From: an uncultured Muribaculaceae bacterium | GTDB lineage: Bacteria; Bacteroidota; Bacteroidia; Bacteroidales; Muribaculaceae | DNA length: 64,000 nucleotides | Assembly: GCA_910579995.1 (NCBI GenBank) | Contig: CAJTWH010000010.1 | Span: forward strand, 39,115 to 103,114 | Reading direction: 5' to 3' | Shown: positions 1-7,616 of the stretch, piece by piece | Numbering within the stretch: the stretch's first letter is position 1 | How the letters are laid out: each line of letters starts with the position of its first letter | The notes under the pieces: generated by a model | Told to the model about the DNA's origin: nothing | Databases searched by the model: none | The model's input: the letters and a program-made list of their open reading frames with translations, nothing else | Translations under genes and position numbers: made by a program

Positions 1-1858
1 GCGACTGGCAATTGTTGAAGCAGGCGGCAAACCCGTCATAGTCGGTATATGATGTCGGGAGCGACACGACACCGCGTAGCGCGCTGCCGTCGAAAGCTTC
101 TGCACCGATAGAAGTAAGCACTTCAGGGAATACTATCGCCGTCAGAGAGGCATTGCCTTTGAAAGAGCCGGCGGGGATGGCCGTGGTCTTGGTGTCGGCC
201 GAGAGGTCGAGTGTATTCAATACCGGAAGTGAGGCAAGAAGAGCGAAGTCAGAAGCGCTCAGGGCCGCACCGTCGGTGTTGTTGACGATATTGAGTCGCT
301 GCAGGATGGTGCAGTCGATACCGGGCGCAGCGAGGGCGCTCGCAAGATTGAGGCTTGATGAGAGTGTGACGGTGGCCTCAGTGCCGGCCTCTATCGAGCG
401 GTAGAGAGGTGTGAGCATAACATTGGCGGCCGGCATGGTAAAGCTCGCAGTAGCCGAGTATTCGCCGTTGGCGGCAAATTTCACGCTTGCCGACGACAGC
501 ACTTCCCAACGCTCGAACGACAGGCCGTCGAGATTGCGCGGTGCCGAAATCTCTACCGTGGCACCCTCAAAAGCTATATCGCTGCCAAGGGGCGAGGCCA
601 CTGTTACGGCTATATCCTCAGAATCTATCGTTATGGTGTAATAAGGCAGATATTTCGCGCCGTACGAGGCGAGGTTGCCCCAGCCGCTGTAGGCTGCGAG
701 CGAGGCCGCCGGCACATATACATTGAGCTCGTCGGGGTCAGACTTGCCGAGATCGAAGAAAGCATTGCCGCCCACAGCGGGAGGAGTCATCGCACGGCAA
801 ACGATAGTATTCACCAAGCCGCGGCGGCAGAAGGCATTGCCGCCTACTGTAGTCAACGTAGAGGGGAGGTAGATTGAAGTGAGCGCGCCGCTGCCGTCGG
901 CAAGGTTCTCGCTCTGGTTCATGCGGCAGCCGTTGTCGGCGATAGTCTCGACGCCTTCGGTAAAGGTCATGCTGCGCACCAGCGGCGACGCGCCGAAGAA
1001 ACGGTAGTTGGGAGTGCTTGTCACCATGCTGCCGTCTACCACCACATCCTCGATCATCGGGGGGCAATATACGAGTTCCTTGGTTGTGAGGTCTACGAGC
1101 AGACCGCCGGACGAGGCATACATCGTATTGCCGGCAGCCACATTCACCGCTTTGAGGGCTGTCGACTCCCTGAAAGTGGAGTTGCCCGTGATTGCGGTCA
1201 TTGTGGAGGGCAGATTGAGGACTTCAAGAATATTGTTGTAGTAAAAAGACTGGTCCTGCACCTTGGTGACACCCTCAGGCACTGTAAACTCGCGGCCGGG
1301 GCGTCCGCAGGGATACGAGAGCAAGGTCTTGCCGCCATCGCAGTAAGCCACGCCGTCGATAGCCATGAGCACCTTGTTGTCGGGGAAAGCGTAGCCCTCG
1401 AGGCCTTGGCAATTATGGAAACGGCCAATGATAGCCGGAGCCGAGGTAAGAGTCGGCGGGAACGAGACGACACCCTTGAGGGCGCTGCCGTTGAAAGCTC
1501 CGCTCTCAAGATTCGACAGGTTGGCGGGGAACTTGATATCCTCTATCACCGCATTGTTCTGGAAGGCAGCCGACGTGATCACTGTGGTCTTGGTGTCGGC
1601 CGAAAGGTCAAGGCTCCTGAGGGCTTTCATGCCGTTGAGAATGGCGAAGTCCGATGAAGTGAGGGCCTTTCCGTCGCTGTCGTTAATAACTTTGAGGCCG
1701 GTAATGCCGTTGAGGTCCGCACCCGTCTGAGAGAGCGCCGCCGCCAAACCTTGCGACGATGTCAGAGTGACCGTGATGTCGGTCTGGGCAAATGCCGCCA
1801 TACTGCCGCCAAAGAGCAGCAAGGCCGACATTATGTTTCTGATATATCTGTTAGTCAT
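1..1858 (-). CDS. BspA-like LRR_5 surface protein, 3' end beyond window
   Basis: Reading leftward from the ATG at 1858 the frame is open to the window edge, so the C-terminus is missing. The product starts with a signal peptide (MTNRYIRNIMSALLLFGGS..., ending near AFAQ). A long series of BspA/LRR_5-type repeats follows (short segments such as FPANLSNLESGAFNGSAL). After a beta-rich linker resembling divergent InlB B-repeats, a second copy of the whole LRR module begins around position 385 and runs off the edge, so the protein is internally duplicated. It lies 11 bp downstream of the next LRR gene and is probably cotranscribed with it. Proteins of this family are cell-surface or secreted adhesin-like proteins; the ligand is unknown. 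Family assignment is firm, function is inferred. Confidence 0.85.
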   Translation of the reverse strand, partial: MTNRYIRNIMSALLLFGGSMAAFAQTDITVTLTSSQGLAAALSQTGADLNGITGLKVINDSDGKALTSSDFAILNGMKALRSLDLSADTKTTVITSAAFQNNAVIEDIKFPANLSNLESGAFNGSALKGVVSFPPTLTSAPAIIGRFHNCQGLEGYAFPDNKVLMAIDGVAYCDGGKTLLSYPCGRPGREFTVPEGVTKVQDQSFYYNNILEVLNLPSTMTAITGNSTFRESTALKAVNVAAGNTMYASSGGLLVDLTTKELVYCPPMIEDVVVDGSMVTSTPNYRFFGASPLVRSMTFTEGVETIADNGCRMNQSENLADGSGALTSIYLPSTLTTVGGNAFCRRGLVNTIVCRAMTPPAVGGNAFFDLGKSDPDELNVYVPAASLAAYSGWGNLASYGAKYLPYYTITIDSEDIAVTVASPLGSDIAFEGATVEISAPRNLDGLSFERWEVLSSASVKFAANGEYSATASFTMPAANVMLTPLYRSIEAGTEATVTLSSSLNLASALAAPGIDCTILQRLNIVNNTDGAALSASDFALLASLPVLNTLDLSADTKTTAIPAGSFKGNASLTAIVFPEVLTSIGAEAFDGSALRGVVSLPTSYTDYDGFAACFNNCQS

Positions 1859-1869
1859 AGCTTTAGGTG

Positions 1870-3969
1870 TTATCGCTTGATAAATTTCTTGGTTGTAGAA
1901 GCTGCTTTTACAATATACATGCCTGCGGGGATATTTGTGATGTCAATGCTTACCTCACCCTCGCAAAGCACTTTCTCTACAAGCTGCCCGGCAACATTGT
2001 AGATTTCAACCGGCTCGCAGGCGAGTCCGCTGACATAAACCGTGTTGGCACCGGTGATGATTGTCGCGCCCGGGAGCTCCACATTCTCTACCCCTGTAGT
2101 GGCGAAAACGGCCTCGATATGTACGTCGGACGCCGGCATCACAAATGTGGTGGAGGGAGCGGTAGCGTCGGCAAATTCGACGCCGTCGGTGTCAGACACC
2201 CACTTGGCGAATTCGCCCTTACCGGTGTGCGAAGTAACCGCTACCTCATCGCCCTCAAAGGCTTCGAGAATACAATCGCCACCGACTATATCTATCACAT
2301 AGACAGGAGCGTAGACAGCTTCTATCGACACCGGGCCATCAATCATCGTGAAGCCGGTGACAACGGCCTTGGGATTGGCAATCACCACACCTTCACCCTC
2401 TGCTACCGTCCATTCCTTGAAAGTGAGCATGTCTTTGTTGAGGTCGGTCTGAAGACGGACGAATGTACCCGGCACAGCACTGCCGCTTGTAGTGACAGTG
2501 GCACCGGTGACGGTATATGCCTTCGGGTAAGCGAAATTGGCTGTTATCTTCACGTCGGTAGCCGGCATTTTGAAAAATGTAGTGGCCGCGCTCGCATTGG
2601 TGAATGTCACTCCTGCTGTAGCCGTCTCCCAGTTGCTGAAAACTTTCTCGCCATCGGCGTCGGCTGTGATCTCTATAGTGAATCCGGCCGCGGAATAGTT
2701 CTGCATTGCACGCCCGCCCTCTACTTCAATGCTGTTGAATGTCACGATCTGGGCTGCCGTGAAGCTGCCGCCACCGCCGGCGGGATAATTGTCGTTGACA
2801 AGCTGGCTGGCAAGATAATCCTTGTGGGCCTCGGCGGGAACGGCAAATACAATCGACGACGCATTCGACTCGCGGAATGTAGAAGTACCGGTAAGAGTCG
2901 GCGGTACGGTTGCAAGGCACACAAACTGCTTGATAGTCTTGCCCAAGCTGTTGAAAGCCTCGCCGTCGATAGTCTCGATGGTCGTAGGCAGCTCGATATA
3001 TTCCACCGGGATGTTGATATCTGCCGTAGCCTGTCGGAAAGCACGGTAGCCAATACGCTTCACACCCTCGCCGAATACCACACGCCTGAGGCTTGTGGCA
3101 CGCGAGAAGAAAGCCATCGGCACCGATTCGACAACGCCGCCGTCGACAAGGATGTCGGTGCGGTCGTAGGCCGGCGGGAAAAACATCAGCTCGCGAGCCG
3201 GACGATTGACAAGCAGGCCCTCGGTAGAGGCAAAGCTTACATTGCCGGACTCAACGTCAATTTCTTTCAATGCCGTAGAATTGGCAAAAATCTTCTCGGG
3301 CTCGGCGTCGAATGTATTTACCGACGATGATATTGTCAGCGAACCGAGGTATTCATTATCGGCAAAAGCACCTGAGCCGACAGAGAGCACCCCAGCGGGT
3401 ATGGTGTAGGCCTGCTCGCTCTTGCCGGCAGGATATTTCAATAATTTGTCACCGGAGAGAGTGAAAGCCACGCCGTCGGCCGAGCTGAACGCCTGACTTT
3501 CGGGGAATGCGAAGCCTTCTACTGACTTGCAACCGGTGAAACTTGACTCGAACACCGAGACATCAGCAAAAGCCGACGGGAAAACGACTGTGCCGGTCAA
3601 GGCGCTGTTGTTGAACGACCCGCTTCCTATCGCGCTCAGATTGGCAGGGAAATTGATTGTCTGCAAGTGGGTGTCGCCGGCCAATGTATTCTCCGGTATT
3701 GAGGTGGTGTAATTATCTTTGCTCAGGTCTAGAACCTTTAGCCGTGGCATAGCCGCCACGACAGCGAAGTCGGCACCGGTAAGAACGGCACCGTTGTCGG
3801 TGACAACCGTGAGTTCTTCCGTATTCGCTTTCTCATCCATCGATAGGAGATGAGAAAGAGTGCCGGATTGGGTCATGGTCACCTCAAGAGCCCGGGCAGC
3901 TGTCGGCAAGGAAAGAGTCATTGCCGAGAGCATGACAAGTCCGCCAAATCGTGTAAACAGTTTTTCCAT
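1870..3969 (-). CDS. BspA-like LRR_5 protein with InlB-type repeats and T9SS-like C-terminal domain
   Basis: The product is 699 residues. It has a signal peptide (residues 1 to about 27, ending PTAARA), LRR_5/BspA repeats to about residue 400, then three or four divergent InlB B-repeat (Flg_new_2-like) units ending in motifs such as TTFVMPASDVHIEAVFA. The C-terminal ~70 residues resemble a type A Por secretion (T9SS) sorting domain: VEIYNVAGQLVEKV, then IPAGMYIVKA and a basic KKFIKR tail. It is therefore probably exported across the outer membrane and anchored or released at the surface. It is the middle gene of three paralogues. A 94-bp gap containing a strong hairpin separates it from the upstream paralogue, and the downstream one starts 11 bp after its stop. 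The binding partner is unknown. Confidence 0.88.
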   Translation of the reverse strand: MEKLFTRFGGLVMLSAMTLSLPTAARALEVTMTQSGTLSHLLSMDEKANTEELTVVTDNGAVLTGADFAVVAAMPRLKVLDLSKDNYTTSIPENTLAGDTHLQTINFPANLSAIGSGSFNNSALTGTVVFPSAFADVSVFESSFTGCKSVEGFAFPESQAFSSADGVAFTLSGDKLLKYPAGKSEQAYTIPAGVLSVGSGAFADNEYLGSLTISSSVNTFDAEPEKIFANSTALKEIDVESGNVSFASTEGLLVNRPARELMFFPPAYDRTDILVDGGVVESVPMAFFSRATSLRRVVFGEGVKRIGYRAFRQATADINIPVEYIELPTTIETIDGEAFNSLGKTIKQFVCLATVPPTLTGTSTFRESNASSIVFAVPAEAHKDYLASQLVNDNYPAGGGGSFTAAQIVTFNSIEVEGGRAMQNYSAAGFTIEITADADGEKVFSNWETATAGVTFTNASAATTFFKMPATDVKITANFAYPKAYTVTGATVTTSGSAVPGTFVRLQTDLNKDMLTFKEWTVAEGEGVVIANPKAVVTGFTMIDGPVSIEAVYAPVYVIDIVGGDCILEAFEGDEVAVTSHTGKGEFAKWVSDTDGVEFADATAPSTTFVMPASDVHIEAVFATTGVENVELPGATIITGANTVYVSGLACEPVEIYNVAGQLVEKVLCEGEVSIDITNIPAGMYIVKAASTTKKFIKR

Positions 3970-3983
3970 AATGATTAGATTTA

Positions 3984-4014
3984 GGGGATGACAGCCATAG
4001 AGACTGTCATCCCC
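3984..4014 (-). terminator. intercistronic hairpin between BspA-like genes
   Basis: A perfect 11-bp inverted repeat (3984-3994 / 4004-4014, arms GGGGATGACAG and CTGTCATCCCC, 9-nt loop) lies just upstream of the start at 3969. No U-run follows on the minus strand, so it may be a processing, stability or attenuation hairpin rather than a true intrinsic terminator. It could set different expression of the promoter-proximal LRR gene and the two distal ones. Confidence 0.55.
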
Positions 4015-4063
4015 GGCTTGTTTAAATACCTAATTAATCTTACAATCCTTTATACCTTTGTTG

Positions 4064-5674
4064 TTATTTTCTGAAATATTTTTTGCCACCCTTTATGATG
4101 AAACCACGATAGGAATCATCTACCCTGCGGCCTGTCATATCGTATGCCGGGGCATTTGCACCGGTGGCGGCGGGAGCGGCCAAGTCTTCAAGACCTGTCA
4201 CTATATGGCTGTATACGGGGTATACCTCCACCGCATGGGCGGGCATAATGAAGGTGGTGTTCGGGCTTGTCTCTTCGGCAAAAGTTACATCTTCTGAAGT
4301 CGAGGCCCAGCCGGAGAAATAGAAACTGTCGATTTCATCGGGTGCCGAGAGGGCGACTTCCGTACCCTCACCGGCAATGCCCTCGCCCAGCGGCGATACA
4401 GCGGCGGCATTACACTCCGACACATACACATTGCCCGGCTCTTCAGTTACCTCCACGGCGTAGAAGGGCTTGTATTGCGCACCGTAGGCCTGCATACCGC
4501 CCCAGTTGGCGTATGCAGCCAAAGACTCCTCGGGGACATATACCACCAACGGGTCGCTATCGAATTTACCAAGGTCGAAGAAGGCATTACCGCCGACAGC
4601 CGGGGGTGTGAGAGCCTTGCAAACAATCATGCTCACATTGCCTCGGCGACAGAAAGCATTTCCGCCTACCGTAGTGAGGGAAGAAGGGAGGAATATCGAT
4701 TTCAATGCACCTGAGCCGTCGGCAAGATTCTCGCTGTTGGTCATGCGGCAACCGTTGTCGGCGATAGAAATAACGCCCTCGGTAAATGTCATGCTCTCCA
4801 CAAGAGCAGCCTCGCCGAAGAAGCGGTAGTTGGGAGTGGTGGTGACGAGAGCGCCGTCAACGACGACATGCTCTATCATCGGGGGGCACATAACGAGTGT
4901 CCGGGTCTCGGTATTGACAAGTATGCCGCCCGAAGAGGCATAGTATTCATTGGCAGGGTCAACGTAGATTGCCTTGAGTGCCGTGTTGTAGCGGAATGTC
5001 TTGTCGGCCGACACTTCCACAGCATTGGTCACCGACGCCGGAATGGTAAGCTCTTCAAGAATATTGTTATAGAAAAATGATTGGTCTTGGATTTTTGTGA
5101 CACCCTCGGGTATAGCGAACTGCTTTTCGGGCTTGCCGCAGGGGTAAACGAGGAGTGTGCGTCCGCCATCGCAATAAACGACGCCGTCGACACTGCTCAG
5201 AGAGTTGTTGCCCGGAAATTCAAAGCCGGTAATGCCTTGGCAATTCTGGAAACGGTTCATCACCGCCGGCGGCGAAGTCAGTGTAGAGGGGAAAGTAACG
5301 GTCCCTTCAAGGGCGCTGTTGTTGAAGCAGCCGCCTTCGAGATTGTTGAGCCCTGCGGGGAAAGCCACACTCTTGATGGTGGCATTGTTGAGGAACGCGT
5401 TTGCAGTTATCGTTGTGGTCACCTTGTCGCCCGAGAGGTCAAGCGATTCGAGAGCCTGCATTGAATTAAGTATTGCATAGTCGGCAGCCGTAAGGGCAGC
5501 GCCTTCTTCATTGACTACCGAAAGAGAGCTTATAGTGTTGATATCAACATCAAGAGCGTCAAGTGCAGATTTAAGATTCACAGACCCGTCAAGCGTCACA
5601 GTCTTTTCGACCTGTGCCGACATCATACCCGATACACCCAGCATCAAAGCTGCTATCAATGCTTGTCTTTTCAT
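4064..5674 (-). CDS. BspA-like LRR_5 surface protein with short C-terminal sorting tail
   Basis: The product is 536 residues. It has a signal peptide (MKRQALIAALMLGVSGMMSAQ), BspA/LRR_5 repeats to about residue 400, one divergent InlB-like repeat (TTFIMPAHAVEVYPVYS), and a short C-terminal tail AYDMTGRRV...GFIIKGGKKYFRK. That tail resembles the minimal sorting tails often seen on Bacteroidales secreted proteins. It is clearly paralogous to the genes at 1-1858 and 1870-3969 (shared phrases such as FFDLGK and VYVP.ESLAAY). It is the first gene after the promoter enclosed by the inverted repeats at 5684-5804, so the whole three-gene cluster may be switched together. The role is inferred: surface adhesion or host/mucin interaction. 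Confidence 0.88.
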   Translation of the reverse strand: MKRQALIAALMLGVSGMMSAQVEKTVTLDGSVNLKSALDALDVDINTISSLSVVNEEGAALTAADYAILNSMQALESLDLSGDKVTTTITANAFLNNATIKSVAFPAGLNNLEGGCFNNSALEGTVTFPSTLTSPPAVMNRFQNCQGITGFEFPGNNSLSSVDGVVYCDGGRTLLVYPCGKPEKQFAIPEGVTKIQDQSFFYNNILEELTIPASVTNAVEVSADKTFRYNTALKAIYVDPANEYYASSGGILVNTETRTLVMCPPMIEHVVVDGALVTTTPNYRFFGEAALVESMTFTEGVISIADNGCRMTNSENLADGSGALKSIFLPSSLTTVGGNAFCRRGNVSMIVCKALTPPAVGGNAFFDLGKFDSDPLVVYVPEESLAAYANWGGMQAYGAQYKPFYAVEVTEEPGNVYVSECNAAAVSPLGEGIAGEGTEVALSAPDEIDSFYFSGWASTSEDVTFAEETSPNTTFIMPAHAVEVYPVYSHIVTGLEDLAAPAATGANAPAYDMTGRRVDDSYRGFIIKGGKKYFRK

Positions 5675-5683
5675 GGATTTTTA

Positions 5684-5804
5684 ATTGTTAGAATTTTATT
5701 GAATTTCGTTTGTGCAAAAGTAGATAATAAAGCAGCGTTTTGCGTGTCAAAAAAGTTAGAAAACAGATAAAAAACACGCACAAATTCAATAAAATTCTAA
5801 CAAT
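5684..5804. repeat. 23-bp perfect inverted repeat flanking a 75-bp promoter segment (candidate invertible promoter)
   Basis: Bases 5684-5706 (ATTGTTAGAATTTTATTG plus AATTT) are the exact reverse complement of 5782-5804. The match stops at both outer and inner flanks, so the arms have sharp edges. The spacer 5707-5781 contains a Bacteroidetes -7 box pointing to the BspA-like gene at 5674. Arm length, AT-richness, spacer size and the enclosed promoter match the invertible promoters (invertons) described in Bacteroidales. No recombinase gene is in the window; a trans-acting serine or tyrosine invertase would be needed. As read here, the promoter is in the ON orientation. Confidence 0.8.
5715..5753 (-). 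promoter_or_regulatory. promoter for the BspA-like operon, inside the inverted repeat
   Basis: On the minus strand, TACTTTTG (complement of 5715-5722) matches the -7 consensus TAnnTTTG. A TTTTTG stretch (5748-5753) lies about 25 bp upstream, somewhat farther than the usual 19-21 bp, so the -33 element is less certain. No TAnnTTTG is seen on the opposite strand of the spacer, so inversion would leave the BspA operon without this promoter. Confidence 0.65.
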
Positions 5805-5861
5805 CAATCCATTGGGCTATATATTACATATCCTTGCCGCGGAAAACGGCGTGATGATATG

Positions 5862-7616
5862 TCAGTGGCGGCGGGGCTCGACGAGTCCTTTTTCCGAGAG
5901 GAAATCAGATATCCGGCCAAGCCAAGAGTGGCTGCCTGTGCCGGGCGAGGCGGTGCGCTGGAAGCAGTGCGGGCGCAGGGCAAGAGTGTGGAGCTCCGAC
6001 TGCAGATTCATGTCGCGCAGCCGCTCCCATGATTTCACAGAGTTCATTGCGGCCCAACCGTCGGCGTCGCCATGGATGAAGAGCATAGGCACTGTCGCCT
6101 CGTCAAAAGCAAACTCCGGAGCGAGCACGGCCGAGTCGTCGTTGCCGCCGGTAGTGTTTCCTTCTTCAAGTCCGTCAGTAAGAGCGTAGGCCGGATATAT
6201 CGCTATACCCCACTGCACATTGCAGGGGAGCGCGTCAATGCTGTCGATGGGCTCGTAGGCCGGCGCCATTGATGAAGTCACCCCCATGAGTGTGAGATGT
6301 CCGCCGGCGGAGCTGCCCATTATACCTATCTTTTCGGGGTCGAGGCCATGCTCCTTGGCCTGACTTCTCACAAGCCTTACGGCGCGCTGCAGGTCCTGCC
6401 AAGCGCTTATATGTTTTGCTTTGCCGGCGGGGCGAGGTGAGCGGTAGCGCATTGTCACCACCGTCATGCCGAGGTCGTTGAGATAGCGGCGTGCGGGAGC
6501 CACCTCGAAGCCGTCGGGGTCATTGCCCATGTAAGAACCGCCGCTGTAGATTATCTGTATGGCGTCGGTGGTGCGTTTTTTCGGGAAATGCCACTCCAAG
6601 TAAGGCTCGCACTGCTGCGGGTCGGGGTCCGGCATGAGTTTTTCGGGCCAGACAGTCTGACGGAGATATTCGCCGCGGGCGTCGTCGTTGCCATAGCGGC
6701 TCATGAGGTCTTCCTCGGCCTGTAGATTTCCGGCAACATTGAGCTGATTGAGGAACTCCACACCGCGCTCAAGGCCGTAGGCACCATGGCCTTTTCCGGG
6801 ATAGAGATGAAGCTCGGCGGGTATGCCCATGCGCCGCAACTGACGGTAGACCTGTGTGGAAGTAATGGGGGTATAAGGGTCGAGACCTCCGTGATGAAGG
6901 CTCATCGGGCATGTGAGCGAGTCGAAGGCCATCTCGAGGCGGAGCGATTTCTCGGTGTCGGGATTATACCACACGTATTTGCCGCTAATGCTGTCGGGAT
7001 GAAGCACAGCCGGGGCGTTGACAATAGCGTAGTTGATATTGCATGCGACGGTATCAAGCTGATCGATGGGCTTGTAGGCCGGAGTGAGGCTCGATGTGCC
7101 AAGCATGAGGGCAAGGTGAGAGCCGGCCGACATCGACACCGTGCATATCTTGTCGGGAGCAAAACCACGCTCGGCAGCCTGGCTGCGTATCAGCCTGATG
7201 GCACGCTGACCGTCTTCCCACGCCGTCTGATGTACGGGCATACCCTCAGGCCACGGGGTGCGGTAAACGAGATTGACACATTGGTAGCCGAGGTCGGTAA
7301 AAGTCTTGTGCCAGCGGTCGATAAGAGATATATCGCAACAGGTCTCGTAAGCTCCGCCGGATATGAGCACCATGCAGCAACCGTTGGCTACAGCGCTGTC
7401 GGGGCGTTCGAACCATTCGATAAATGGAATACGGTTATCGTCAGCCACGAAATCAGCACGCTGAGCCACATTGAGCATAGCTGCAATCTGATGAGGCTGC
7501 GCGTCGGGCATTTTGTCGGCAGGCCAGAGATATTGGCGGTCGCTTACTTGAGCAACAGCCGTCAGCGCTGCGAAGATGAGCGCTGACGGGAGAAGACGGT
7601 TTAATAAGTTTTTCAT
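5862..7616 (-). CDS. secreted double alpha/beta-hydrolase (tandem carbohydrate esterase-like)
   Basis: The product is 584 residues with a signal peptide (MKNLLNRLLPSALIFAALTAVAQ). Two homologous alpha/beta-hydrolase domains lie in tandem, each like the acetyl-xylan-esterase/lipase group (BD-FAE-like). Domain 1 has an oxyanion region GGAYE, nucleophile elbow SMSAG, acid region HGGLDPYTP and GKGHG histidine. Domain 2 has SGGSY, GSSAGG, FIHGDADGW and a late PHCF histidine. Both triads look intact. Its ATG overlaps the stop of the GH2 gene by 4 bp (ATGA), so it is translationally coupled as the last gene of the GH105-led operon. The likely job is deacylation of plant polysaccharide; the exact ester is not visible from sequence. 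Confidence 0.82.
   Translation of the reverse strand: MKNLLNRLLPSALIFAALTAVAQVSDRQYLWPADKMPDAQPHQIAAMLNVAQRADFVADDNRIPFIEWFERPDSAVANGCCMVLISGGAYETCCDISLIDRWHKTFTDLGYQCVNLVYRTPWPEGMPVHQTAWEDGQRAIRLIRSQAAERGFAPDKICTVSMSAGSHLALMLGTSSLTPAYKPIDQLDTVACNINYAIVNAPAVLHPDSISGKYVWYNPDTEKSLRLEMAFDSLTCPMSLHHGGLDPYTPITSTQVYRQLRRMGIPAELHLYPGKGHGAYGLERGVEFLNQLNVAGNLQAEEDLMSRYGNDDARGEYLRQTVWPEKLMPDPDPQQCEPYLEWHFPKKRTTDAIQIIYSGGSYMGNDPDGFEVAPARRYLNDLGMTVVTMRYRSPRPAGKAKHISAWQDLQRAVRLVRSQAKEHGLDPEKIGIMGSSAGGHLTLMGVTSSMAPAYEPIDSIDALPCNVQWGIAIYPAYALTDGLEEGNTTGGNDDSAVLAPEFAFDEATVPMLFIHGDADGWAAMNSVKSWERLRDMNLQSELHTLALRPHCFQRTASPGTGSHSWLGRISDFLSEKGLVEPRRH

Noticed and set aside
1867..3330. A 487-codon open frame on the plus strand
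   Set aside because: It lies wholly antisense to the BspA-like gene, has Cys/His/Arg-rich low-quality composition, and no signal or promoter. It is a shadow of the biased codon use.
4053..4060. TACCTTTG on the plus strand between BspA-like genes
   Set aside because: It matches the -7 box but points away from the neighbouring minus-strand genes into antisense sequence and lacks a -33 element.
5684..5804. The 23-bp inverted repeat as an intrinsic terminator
   Set aside because: A 75-nt loop and a promoter inside make a terminator unlikely; it is AT-rich and lies upstream of, not after, the LRR operon.
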